This document shows, piece after piece, positions 6,869 through 15,233 of a stretch of 64,000 bases of DNA. Both the position numbers and the translations under genes were made by a program. How positions within the stretch are numbered: position 1 is the first letter of the stretch; each line of letters opens with the position of its first letter. The notes under the pieces are model-generated. The model made no database searches. It was not told the origin of the DNA and was given only the letters and a program-made list of their open reading frames with translations. The stretch is from an uncultured Bacteroidota bacterium (lineage in GTDB: Bacteria; Bacteroidota; Bacteroidia; Bacteroidales; SZUA-534): positions 1 through 64,000 of the forward strand of contig CAMKOM010000002.1 of the NCBI GenBank assembly GCA_946414435.1, read 5' to 3'.

Positions 6869-8755
6869 ATGTCTATCTTCAGTAGAAAATACACCCCGCG
6901 TTGGATAGTGCTTATCATTGACGTATTCATCAGCACGGCGTCAATTGTTTTGGCATATCTATTACGGTTTAACTTTGAAATACCTGAGAATGAAAATGTT
7001 GGCGAGTTGACACAAATCGTTCAACTTGTTGTATGCGTCAGGTTTGTGAGTTTCTTGATAGCTGGGACTTATGCTGGTATTGTGAGGTACACAGGTTTAC
7101 GTGATGCCAAACGCATCTTCATAACCACAGCATCTGGTAGTCTTTTCATCATAAGTACCAACCTGGTTTGCTATTATTCAGGAATTACACAGGCGTTTAT
7201 TGTGCCCATGTCGATAGTCATCATTGAGTTCTTGGCGACGCTTTTCTTTATGATATCGCTTCGGTTTATGGTCAAATCGATATTTTTTGAATTCCGTACG
7301 TCGGCAAGAACGAACAATGTGATTGTATACGGCACTGACCGTAATGCTCAAGCCGCCAAACACGCCATTGAGGAGAATCGTGATGCCAATTACAAAGTTG
7401 TGGCTTTTGTCGATGATATCAACAAAAAATCAGGTAAGAAAATTGATGATCTGCCAATCTACCCAATCGATAAACTCGAATCGTTGATTGTTGAGCTTGA
7501 TGCTCGCAATTTATTGCTGGCCAAACCATTTCAGACGGTTGAAGAAAAACAGGAAGTTATCGAACTGGGTTTGAACAAAGGCCTGACAATGTTGAATGTG
7601 CCTAAAGTTGAAAAGTGGATCAATGGCGAGTTGAGCTCGAAACAAATCAAAAACATAAAAATTGAGGATTTACTTGAGCGCAATCCTATTAAACTTGATT
7701 TCAACAAGATACAGGAGCAAGTTAAAGGCAAGACGATGCTTGTTACAGGTGCGGCAGGCTCTATCGGAAGCGAGATTGTCCGTCAGCTCATCAAGTTTGA
7801 GCCGCACAATATTGTGTTATTCGATCAGGCCGAAACGCCAATGTACGACATTGAAATGGAGTTGCGTGATTCATTGTCGGCCAGCAACATTACCATTGTT
7901 ATTGGTGATATAACTGACAGCCAGCGGGTTGATGAGGTTTTCAACGAGTATAAACCGGAAATAGTCTACCATGCAGCGGCTTACAAGCATGTGCCAATGA
8001 TGGAAAATAATCCCGTTGAGGCGGTGCGCAACAATGTTATCGGCACACGGCTTATTGCCGACACCGCCGTGAAATATGGAGTGAAGCGTTTTGTGATGGT
8101 TTCAACTGACAAAGCCGTCAACCCGACAAATGTAATGGGTGCATCAAAGCGTATTGCCGAAATCTACACACAGTCGCTTAACGGAAAGTCAGAAACAAGA
8201 TTTATCACCACACGATTTGGTAATGTGTTGGGTTCCAACGGTTCGGTTATTCCCCGCTTTAAAAAGCAGATTGAGGAGGGTGGACCGATAACAGTTACAC
8301 ATCCACAGATAACCCGTTATTTTATGACCATTCCGGAAGCTTGCCAGCTGGTTTTGGAGGCCGGCGCATCAGGTAAGGGTGGCGAAATTTTCATATTCGA
8401 TATGGGCGAATCGGTGAAGATTGTCGATTTGGCAAAAAAAATGATCAAACTCTCAGGATTGGAGTTGGGACGTGACATTCAAATCACTTTTACAGGTTTG
8501 CGTCCTGGTGAGAAGCTATATGAAGAATTGCTTGCAAATAAAGAGAATACTATCCCAACGCCGCACCCGCAGATTATGGTTGCAAAAGTTCGCGAATATG
8601 ATCATGATGAGGCCAACTCAAAAATCGATGGGTTCCTTCCGTTCATCGCAGAACAGGATAACTATAAGATTGTGAGGTTGATGAAAGAGATAGTTCCCGA
8701 ATTTATAAGTCAAAATTCAATCTACGAGGAACTGGACCGCGAAATGAGGCGTTGA
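6869..8755 (+). CDS. Nucleoside-diphosphate-sugar 4,6-dehydratase/epimerase, FlaA1/CapD/WbpM type
   Basis: 628 residues from ATG 6869 (an in-frame TTG lies at 6863). Four N-terminal transmembrane helices (about 10-145) precede a first Rossmann-like domain (VIVYGTDRNAQAAK, about 152-165) and a second, catalytic SDR domain beginning TGAAGSIGSE (about 293). Catalytic residues appear as Ser in VSTDKAVNP and Met-Lys in MGASKR, the S-M-K triad of UDP-GlcNAc inverting 4,6-dehydratases, instead of Ser-Tyr-Lys. It makes a keto-deoxy sugar nucleotide for capsule, O-antigen or glycoprotein glycans at the inner membrane. Upstream TAAATTTG at 6837-6844 is a plausible -7 box. It stands alone here, with no glycan cluster beside it. 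Confidence 0.9.
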   Translation: MSIFSRKYTPRWIVLIIDVFISTASIVLAYLLRFNFEIPENENVGELTQIVQLVVCVRFVSFLIAGTYAGIVRYTGLRDAKRIFITTASGSLFIISTNLVCYYSGITQAFIVPMSIVIIEFLATLFFMISLRFMVKSIFFEFRTSARTNNVIVYGTDRNAQAAKHAIEENRDANYKVVAFVDDINKKSGKKIDDLPIYPIDKLESLIVELDARNLLLAKPFQTVEEKQEVIELGLNKGLTMLNVPKVEKWINGELSSKQIKNIKIEDLLERNPIKLDFNKIQEQVKGKTMLVTGAAGSIGSEIVRQLIKFEPHNIVLFDQAETPMYDIEMELRDSLSASNITIVIGDITDSQRVDEVFNEYKPEIVYHAAAYKHVPMMENNPVEAVRNNVIGTRLIADTAVKYGVKRFVMVSTDKAVNPTNVMGASKRIAEIYTQSLNGKSETRFITTRFGNVLGSNGSVIPRFKKQIEEGGPITVTHPQITRYFMTIPEACQLVLEAGASGKGGEIFIFDMGESVKIVDLAKKMIKLSGLELGRDIQITFTGLRPGEKLYEELLANKENTIPTPHPQIMVAKVREYDHDEANSKIDGFLPFIAEQDNYKIVRLMKEIVPEFISQNSIYEELDREMRR

Positions 8756-8772
8756 GTAAAAGCGTTTCTACT

Positions 8773-8860
8773 GGTTATATGTTGTATATCAGTTATTTCT
8801 ACACAAACTTTGCGAATAACCTTCGAAATCATACAACATTAGATTATTTTCTTAAATTTG
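8773..8860 (+). promoter_or_regulatory. xylB upstream region: inverted repeats and -7 element
   Basis: ATGTTGTAT (8779-8787) recurs inverted as ATACAACAT (8831-8839), and GGTTAT (8773-8778) as ATAACC (8816-8821); the two pairs interlock, so they cannot form one simple hairpin and look more like operator half-sites. TAAATTTG at 8853-8860 matches the -7 consensus. It would give a leader of about 80 nt for xylB. Confidence 0.35.
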
Positions 8861-8946
8861 GCGCAAAAGTTGTGTATTAGGCTAATTGTGCGAACACTCT
8901 AATTGTTAGTCTGATAGGACTTTGAAAAATTTTAAAAATTTAAAAT

Positions 8947-10437
8947 ATGTACACGTTAGGAGTAGATGTAGGAAGTTCGTCGGTTAAGGCAAGCCTTGTC
9001 AATGTTGAGACAGGAAAATGCGTTGCCACCACCTTCTTCCCCAAAACCGAAGCAAAAATTATAGCCGTCAACCCCGGTTGGGCCGAACAGGACCCCGAAA
9101 GTTGGTGGGAAAACCTGAAACTGTCGGTTCAGACAATTATGAAAGAGAGCGGCGCCAACCCCGCAGAGGTTAAGGCGATTGGTATCTCTTACCAGATGCA
9201 CGGTCTGGTTTGCGTCGACAAGCACAAAAACGTTCTGCGCCCGTCAATCATTTGGTGCGACTCGCGCGCTGTGCCTTACGGCGACAAGGCTTTCAAGACA
9301 CTGGGAGCCGAAAAATGCTTGAGCCACCTGCTCAACTCGCCGGGCAACTTCACCGCTTCGAAACTGGCCTGGGTGAAGGAGAACGAACCCGCCACATACG
9401 AGAAAATCTACAAGATTATGCTTCCGGGCGACTATATCGCTATGAAGATGACCGATGAGATTTGCACTACAGTATCAGGCCTTTCTGAAGGTATGATGTG
9501 GGACTTCAAAGAGAACAAACTGGCAACCTTCCTGCTCGATTACTACGGAATCGACCAATCGTTCATTCCTGAAATCAAGCCAACATTCAGCGACCAAGGC
9601 CACTTGTCGGCAAAAGCCGCAGCCGAACTCGGACTGAAGGAAGGCACACCGGTAACATACCGCGGTGGCGACCAACCGAACAACGCATTATCACTCAACG
9701 TTTTGAACCCGGGCGAGATTGCCGCAACAGCCGGCACTTCGGGTGTTGTTTACGGTGTGAACGGCGAGGCCAACTACGACCCGCAGTCGCGCGTCAACTC
9801 GTTTGCGCACGTCAACCACACCACCGACCAGACACGCATTGGCGTTCTGCTCTGCGTGAACGGCACCGGAATCCTGAACTCGTGGGTTAAGCGCAACATT
9901 GCCCCCGACGGTATCTCATACAACGAGATGAACGACCTGGCCGCCAAAGCCCCAATCGGCAGCGCCGGTTTGAGCGTTCTGCCTTTCGGCAATGGTGCCG
10001 AGCGTATGCTGGGCAACCGCGAAATCAACTGCTCAATCCGCGGTCTGAACTTCAACGTTCACTCGAAGCACCACATTGTGCGCGCCGCACAAGAGGGCAT
10101 TGTCTTCTCATTTAAATATGGTATCGACATTATGGAGTCGATGGGTATGAAGGTGAACAAGATTCACGCCGGACACGCCAATATGTTCCTGAGCCCGATT
10201 TTCCGCGACACTCTGGCTGGCGTAACTGGCGCAACCATTGAACTTTACGACACCGACGGCTCGGTTGGCGCAGCAAAAGGCGCAGGTATGGGCGCAGGTA
10301 TCTACAAGAACAACACCGAGGCATTCGCTTCACTTGAGAAACTGGCAGTTATCGAGCCGAACAAATCGGCCCGCCAAGAGTATGCCGACGCTTACGCGAA
10401 ATGGAAATACCGTCTCGAGAAATCGATGAGCAAATAA
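8947..10437 (+). CDS. xylB: Xylulokinase
   Basis: 496 residues, FGGY carbohydrate kinase. It phosphorylates D-xylulose to xylulose-5-phosphate with ATP, feeding the pentose phosphate pathway. N-terminal LGVDVGSSSVKASLV is the phosphate-1 ATP-binding loop; ISYQMHGLV and IIWCDSRA are xylulokinase substrate-pocket segments; GGDQPNNALSLN (with the catalytic Asp) and GTSGVVYG are in the middle; GGY-type C-terminal segments GHANMFLSP and DGSVGAAKGAGMGAG follow. It is 54 bp upstream of xylA with no terminator between, so the two are one operon. The upstream region has inverted repeats that may bind a regulator. Confidence 0.95.
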   Translation: MYTLGVDVGSSSVKASLVNVETGKCVATTFFPKTEAKIIAVNPGWAEQDPESWWENLKLSVQTIMKESGANPAEVKAIGISYQMHGLVCVDKHKNVLRPSIIWCDSRAVPYGDKAFKTLGAEKCLSHLLNSPGNFTASKLAWVKENEPATYEKIYKIMLPGDYIAMKMTDEICTTVSGLSEGMMWDFKENKLATFLLDYYGIDQSFIPEIKPTFSDQGHLSAKAAAELGLKEGTPVTYRGGDQPNNALSLNVLNPGEIAATAGTSGVVYGVNGEANYDPQSRVNSFAHVNHTTDQTRIGVLLCVNGTGILNSWVKRNIAPDGISYNEMNDLAAKAPIGSAGLSVLPFGNGAERMLGNREINCSIRGLNFNVHSKHHIVRAAQEGIVFSFKYGIDIMESMGMKVNKIHAGHANMFLSPIFRDTLAGVTGATIELYDTDGSVGAAKGAGMGAGIYKNNTEAFASLEKLAVIEPNKSARQEYADAYAKWKYRLEKSMSK

Positions 10438-10491
10438 AAAAGAAATTCGTGTTAAATAATTGATTTTTAATAACTACTAAAATTTAAAAAA

Positions 10492-11805
10492 ATGGCACAA
10501 GAGTATTTTCCACAAATTGGAAAAATCAAATTCGAAGGTAAAGATTCGAAAAACCCTATGGCATTCCACTATTATGATGCCGAGAAAGTGATTATGGGCA
10601 AGCCGATGAAGGATTGGCTGCGTTTTGCAATGGCTTGGTGGCACACTTTGTGCGCCGACGGTAGCGACCAGTTCGGTGGCGGTACCAAATCGTTCCCCTG
10701 GAACAAGGGCGCCGATGCAGTTACCATTGCTAAACAAAAGGCTGACGCAGGTTTCGAGATCATGGAGAAACTTGGCATTCCTTACTTCTGCTTCCACGAT
10801 GTTGACCTTGTTTCGGAAGGTGCTTCGGTTGAGGAGTATGAGGCTAACCTGAAAGCCATTGTTGCTTACCTGAAGGAGAAAATGGCTAAGACCGGCAAGA
10901 AACTTCTGTGGTCAACAGCCAACGTATTCGGCAACAAACGCTATATGAACGGTGCTTCTACAAACCCGGATTTCGACGTTGTTGCTCGCGCTATCGTTCA
11001 GATTAAGAACGCTATCGACGCAGGTATCGAACTTGGCGCTGAGAACTACGTGTTCTGGGGCGGCCGCGAGGGTTATATGAGCCTTCTGAACACTGACCAG
11101 AAACGTGAGAAAGAGCACATGGCAACTATGTTGACTATGGCTCGCGACTACGCTCGCAAAAAAGGCTTCAAGGGCACATTCCTTATCGAGCCGAAACCAA
11201 TGGAGCCTTCGAAACATCAATATGATGTTGACACTGAGACTGTTATCGGCTTCCTGAAAGCTCACAATCTTGACAAAGACTTCAAAGTAAACATTGAGGT
11301 TAACCACGCTACTTTGGCTGGCCACACCTTCGAGCACGAATTGGCTTGCGCTGTTGACGCCGGTATGCTCGGCTCAATCGACGCTAACCGCGGTGATATG
11401 CAGAACGGCTGGGATACTGACCAGTTCCCAATCGACCAATACGAATTGGTTCAGGCTTGGATGCAGATTATCCGCAACGGTGGCCTTGGCACTGGTGGTA
11501 CCAACTTCGACGCAAAAACTCGCCGCAACTCAACTGACCTTGAGGATATCTTCTTGGCACATATCAGCGGTATGGACGCAATGGCCCGCGCTCTTGAGAA
11601 CGCAGCCAAATTGCTCGAGGAGAGCCCATACAAGAAAATGCTGGCTGCTCGCTACGCATCGTTCGACAAGGGCGAAGGCAAGAAGTTTGAGGAAGGCAAG
11701 ATGACTCTTGAAGAGGCTTACGAGTACGGCAAGAAAGTTAACGAGCCGAAGCAGACTTCAGGTCAGCAAGAGCTTTACGAAGCAATTGTTGCAATGTACG
11801 CTTAA
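10492..11805 (+). CDS. xylA: Xylose isomerase
   Basis: 437 residues, the longer (class II) form of xylose isomerase found in Bacteroidetes. It interconverts D-xylose and D-xylulose using two divalent metal ions. Visible signatures are FCFHDVDLV (catalytic His), [57 protein letters not shown] (metal-binding Glu and His) and [17 protein letters not shown] (metal-binding Asp). Codon use is strongly biased, as for a highly expressed gene. A rho-independent terminator follows 20 bp after the stop, closing the xylB-xylA operon. Confidence 0.97.
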   Translation: MAQEYFPQIGKIKFEGKDSKNPMAFHYYDAEKVIMGKPMKDWLRFAMAWWHTLCADGSDQFGGGTKSFPWNKGADAVTIAKQKADAGFEIMEKLGIPYFCFHDVDLVSEGASVEEYEANLKAIVAYLKEKMAKTGKKLLWSTANVFGNKRYMNGASTNPDFDVVARAIVQIKNAIDAGIELGAENYVFWGGREGYMSLLNTDQKREKEHMATMLTMARDYARKKGFKGTFLIEPKPMEPSKHQYDVDTETVIGFLKAHNLDKDFKVNIEVNHATLAGHTFEHELACAVDAGMLGSIDANRGDMQNGWDTDQFPIDQYELVQAWMQIIRNGGLGTGGTNFDAKTRRNSTDLEDIFLAHISGMDAMARALENAAKLLEESPYKKMLAARYASFDKGEGKKFEEGKMTLEEAYEYGKKVNEPKQTSGQQELYEAIVAMYA

Positions 11806-11825
11806 TCATAAGTTTGCATATAAAG

Positions 11826-11856
11826 AAAAAGGCGGAAGTGATTCCGCCTTTTTTGT
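11826..11856 (+). terminator. Terminator after xylBA
   Basis: Stem AAGGCGGAA (11829-11837) / TTCCGCCTT (11842-11850), 4-nt loop GTGA, followed by a run of six T. Confidence 0.93.
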
Positions 11857-11943
11857 TGAATTACATAGGGAGGACTATTTGTATTTTAGTTAGATCTTAC
11901 ATGCTGAAAGTTCATGCTGGCGTTTTCTGTTCATGTTTTTGCT

Positions 11944-11951
11944 TATGTTTG
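11944..11951 (+). promoter_or_regulatory. -7 element of the sugar permease gene
   Basis: TATGTTTG, exact TAnnTTTG match, about 24 nt before ATG 11975. The preceding terminator means the permease needs its own promoter. No clear -33 TTG at the standard distance. Confidence 0.5.
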
Positions 11952-11974
11952 CGTAAAGTTTAAAGCATCTACAA

Positions 11975-13216
11975 ATGAATACAACAGAACGCACCAGCAT
12001 TACGGGAATGAGCACCCTGACGTTTATGTTCTTCTCGTTCGGGTTTGTAACCACAATGAACAACATCTTGATTCCGTATATGCAGACCCTTTTCAGTCTG
12101 ACTAACGCACAGGCTATGTTCATCAATATGGTGTGGTACGGGGCCTACGGAGTGGGCAGCATTCCGTCGTCGGCCATTACCGAGCGGTTCGGTTACAAGC
12201 GCGGAATGCTCGTGGGGCTGATGATTTGCGCTTTGGGCGGATTCCTTTATTATCCCGCTGCCGCGATGGTAAGCTACCCGTTTTTCCTCACCGCCACGTT
12301 TGTGTTGGCGCTAGGCATAACGCTATTGCAAGTAGCTGTCAATCCGTATGTTGTGGAGATTGGTCCGCACCGCACCACTGCAATGCGAATGAACATTGTG
12401 GGCACGGCAAGTTCAACGGCCCGAATGATTGCGCCTCTTGTTGGTACGGCTCTGTTCTTGGGTACTATTATGCAGATAATTCCCGATAAATCGCTGCCCG
12501 TGAGCGATTTGCAACGTACACAACTGGCGCAGTCGCTGCAAATGCCGTACTTGTCGATAGGCGCGGCGTTCTTGGTGCTATTGGTCATTATCAGCATGAT
12601 AAAACTGCCCGTCATTACCCATCAGACCGACGACCGCGGAACTATTGCCAAAGCGTGGAAATATAAGCACTTGCGCTATGGTGTGCTCGCTATTTTCATC
12701 TACGAAGGCATTGAGATAGCCATACCGAGTTTTATGGTGCAGTACGCCACTGGCAGCGGTTTGGGTGTCGACGAATCGACGGCTGCAACCTTCATCACCT
12801 TTTATTTTCTGGCAATGCTTGTTGGGCGGTTCACGGGCATTTTTGTGATGAAGTGCGTCACCGACCGTGTCGCACTGTCGGTCTACGCTTCTGTGGGAAT
12901 TGTTTTGGTGGCCTTTGGGCTTCTGTTCCACGGGCCTGTGGCCATTGGGGCGCTCATCCTTTCGGGATTGTGCCAAAGCGTGATGTGGGGTAACATTTTC
13001 GGCCTGGCCACTCGCGGCCTCGATTATCTCACCAACAAGGCTACAAGTCTGATGCTCACAGCCATTGCGGGCGGAGGCATTATCACCGTGGCAATGGGTG
13101 CCGTGGCCGACAAACTCGGCGTCAAAGCAGCGCTTTTTGTAATGATCCCGCTCTACATCTATATGATTTGGTTTGCGCTCTCGGCCGGCCGGATGGCGGA
13201 AAAACAAGGAATGTAG
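11975..13216 (+). CDS. MFS sugar:proton symporter, FHS/FucP type
   Basis: 413 residues with about twelve transmembrane helices and the FHS-family layout (N-terminal FFSFGFVTTMNNILIPYMQ, ITERFGYKRGM loop, VVEIGPHRTTAMRMN). FHS proteins include L-fucose and glucose/galactose permeases. Located directly downstream of xylBA and reading in the same direction, it probably imports xylose or another hemicellulose sugar, but the substrate is inferred only from context. It is separated from xylA by a terminator and has its own -7 element, so it is a separate transcript. Confidence 0.85.
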   Translation: MNTTERTSITGMSTLTFMFFSFGFVTTMNNILIPYMQTLFSLTNAQAMFINMVWYGAYGVGSIPSSAITERFGYKRGMLVGLMICALGGFLYYPAAAMVSYPFFLTATFVLALGITLLQVAVNPYVVEIGPHRTTAMRMNIVGTASSTARMIAPLVGTALFLGTIMQIIPDKSLPVSDLQRTQLAQSLQMPYLSIGAAFLVLLVIISMIKLPVITHQTDDRGTIAKAWKYKHLRYGVLAIFIYEGIEIAIPSFMVQYATGSGLGVDESTAATFITFYFLAMLVGRFTGIFVMKCVTDRVALSVYASVGIVLVAFGLLFHGPVAIGALILSGLCQSVMWGNIFGLATRGLDYLTNKATSLMLTAIAGGGIITVAMGAVADKLGVKAALFVMIPLYIYMIWFALSAGRMAEKQGM

Positions 13217-13243
13217 GATTTGAAAATTGAAAATGAAGGATAA

Positions 13244-13271
13244 CAGACGTCAGACATCAAACAACAGAAAA
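13244..13271. repeat. Four degenerate heptamers in the intergenic space
   Basis: Consecutive 7-mers CAGACGT, CAGACAT, CAAACAA, CAGAAAA, between the permease and the DUF2461 gene. Two other 28-bp, four-heptad arrays occur at 34275-34302 and 61261-61288. No gene or structural RNA is visible in 13217-13338. Confidence 0.5.
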
Positions 13272-13338
13272 ATGGACTATGTGCCCGTTGACTGTAGTTT
13301 GTAGTCGATAAAACGATTCACTAATTCAGATTAAACCA

Positions 13339-14022
13339 ATGATAAACCCCGCCAACAACATAATGTCGTTTCTTGCCGCCCTGCAGCAGAACAACAACAA
13401 ACCATGGTTCGACCAGAACCGCAATTGGTATAAGGCCGCGCAAGCCGATTTCAATCAGTTGGTGACCGATATGATTGAAATTCTGTCGGATACCGAGCCG
13501 AAGTTTGCTGGACTCACCGCCAAAGAGTGCAACTACCGCATATTCCGCGATCTGCGCTTCTCGCCCGACAAAACGCCCTACAAGACGCATTTTTCGGCCA
13601 ACATTGCGCCAGGCGGCAAGAACAGTCCGAAGTGCGGATTCTACATTCAGCTTGAACCTCACAACCTCTCGATGTGCGGCGGCGGCCTTTGGATTGAGGA
13701 CAAAAACATTTTGAAAGCCGTTCGCGACGAGCTATGCATAGTGCCCGAAGACTTGTTGGAGATAATTGAAGCCAAAGAGTTTAAACGCTGCTTTGGCGAA
13801 TTATGGGACTATCAAAAACTGAAAAAAGTGCCCACGGGCTACGACAGCAATTTCGCTCACGCCGAACTGCTTAAGTACAAGCATTTTATTGTCACAAATA
13901 CCATCACCGACGAGCAGGTTTCCAGCCCCGACCTCTACAACCACATTGCCAACGCCTATCGCATTTTGCAACCTATGTGCCGGCTTTTGGATGACATTAT
14001 TGAAGATGAGGTTTGTGGGTGA
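13339..14022 (+). CDS. DUF2461 (TIGR02453) family protein
   Basis: 227 residues. The N-terminal FLAALQQNNNKPWFDQNRNWY, the central YRIFRDLRFSPDKTPYKTHFSA and GFYIQLEPHNLSMCGGGLW are diagnostic of the DUF2461/TIGR02453 family, widespread in Bacteroidetes and of unknown biochemical role. No signal peptide or membrane segment; presumably cytoplasmic. It converges on manA with only two bases between the stop codons. Confidence 0.92.
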   Translation: MINPANNIMSFLAALQQNNNKPWFDQNRNWYKAAQADFNQLVTDMIEILSDTEPKFAGLTAKECNYRIFRDLRFSPDKTPYKTHFSANIAPGGKNSPKCGFYIQLEPHNLSMCGGGLWIEDKNILKAVRDELCIVPEDLLEIIEAKEFKRCFGELWDYQKLKKVPTGYDSNFAHAELLKYKHFIVTNTITDEQVSSPDLYNHIANAYRILQPMCRLLDDIIEDEVCG

Positions 14023-14024
14023 TG

Positions 14025-15011
14025 TTAGATGTAGATTTCAAGTAGTTTTGATTCGCCGGCGAGCGGTGTCAGCTCAATCTCCTTCATTTCGGCGGGGATA
14101 AGCACTGTTTCGCCTTTCACAATCTCCACAGGCTCGGCAAGTCCTGGTGCGTTGATAAGTGATTTCCCTTCGACGGCCATATACACTACAAACGAGTCGA
14201 GCCGTCCGTAATCAATATCAATCTTCTTCGAGAAATTGAGAATGTTGACCGTAAAATATTGGCATTTAGCAATATTGGCACTATTGTTCTTGTTGGGCGT
14301 GTAAGGTGTGCGATACTCGTTGAGGTAGGTGTAGTCGATGGCATCGACAGCCCAGTCGGTATGCATCTCGCGTGATTTGCCATTGGCGTCAACGCGGTCC
14401 CAATCGTAGATGCGGTAGGTGATATCTGAAGCTTGTTGCACTTCGGCGAGCAGAATGTTCGGGCCGATTGAGTGGACACGGCCGGCCGGGATGAAAAAGA
14501 CATCGCCGGGTTTTGCATGTTCCCAATTCAGGACATCGCGCAGAGTGCCATTTTTGAAATGCTCAAGGTATTTCTGCTTGTCCATTGGACAGTTGAATCC
14601 TGTAATTAGTTTTGCATCTGGCTCGGATTCAATGACATACCACATTTCGGTCTTGCCCCACGAGTTGTGACGGCTTGCGGCCAGCTCGTCGTTGGGGTGA
14701 ACTTGAATCGAAAGGTTGTCGCTTGCTTCGATGAACTTGAAGAGCAGCGGAAATTCGGTTCCGAACTTCGAGAAAATGGCATCACCCACAAGGTCGCCCA
14801 TATAAACTTCAATGAGCTCGTCGATGGTATTACCCGCCAAAAAACCGTTAGCTACAACCGAAAGGTCGCCTTCGAGCCCCGACAGCTCCCAGCTTTCGCC
14901 AATTTTCTCCATCGAGCCTTGCGGTTTGTTCAGTACGCTCGACAGTTTGTTGCCGCCCCAAATCTTCTCTTTCAGTATCGGTTCAAATTTCAGCGGATAT
15001 AGTGTGTTCAT
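14025..15011 (-). CDS. manA: Mannose-6-phosphate isomerase, class I
   Basis: 328 residues, zinc-dependent cupin enzyme interconverting fructose-6-phosphate and mannose-6-phosphate, which supplies GDP-mannose and fucose for glycans. Signatures: PILKEKIWGG, the metal-binding IQVHPNDELA (H and E ligands), KTEMWYVIE, and GDVFFIPAGRVHSIGPNILLAEVQQASDITYRIYDW. The length is that of the short bacterial (ManA/YvyI-like) type. Start ATG 15011 gives MNTLYPLKFEP; the longer reading from TTG 15023 is less likely. It faces the pigment operon across a 220-bp divergent promoter region. Confidence 0.94.
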   Translation of the reverse strand: MNTLYPLKFEPILKEKIWGGNKLSSVLNKPQGSMEKIGESWELSGLEGDLSVVANGFLAGNTIDELIEVYMGDLVGDAIFSKFGTEFPLLFKFIEASDNLSIQVHPNDELAASRHNSWGKTEMWYVIESEPDAKLITGFNCPMDKQKYLEHFKNGTLRDVLNWEHAKPGDVFFIPAGRVHSIGPNILLAEVQQASDITYRIYDWDRVDANGKSREMHTDWAVDAIDYTYLNEYRTPYTPNKNNSANIAKCQYFTVNILNFSKKIDIDYGRLDSFVVYMAVEGKSLINAPGLAEPVEIVKGETVLIPAEMKEIELTPLAGESKLLEIYI

Positions 15012-15037
15012 CTTGTCAGTCAATTTTTACAAGTCTG

Positions 15038-15045
15038 CAAAAGTA
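15038..15045 (-). promoter_or_regulatory. -7 element of manA
   Basis: Minus-strand TACTTTTG, exact TAnnTTTG match, about 26 nt upstream of ATG 15011. No TTG at the standard -33 distance. Confidence 0.5.
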
Positions 15046-15192
15046 CCCAATTTTTGGATAAGTGTATCACTAAAGTAGTATTGATAAATATTCCTTCATC
15101 TCATTTTCTATTTCAGCTTTTTTGTAAAATCATATTAATCCAGATTATTTGTCACAACCATTTTTATTGATTAGAACAATGGATTAAAAAAC

Positions 15193-15200
15193 TATATTTG
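15193..15200 (+). promoter_or_regulatory. -7 element of the pigment operon
   Basis: TATATTTG, exact match, about 33 nt before ATG 15234. A TTG at 15167-15169 is 23 bp upstream, slightly longer than the usual 19-21. The position argues against the upstream TTG start at 15198, which would lie inside the promoter. Confidence 0.55.
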
Positions 15201-15233
15201 CAGCTCAAAATAAAAATTGGCTGCATAAGCATT

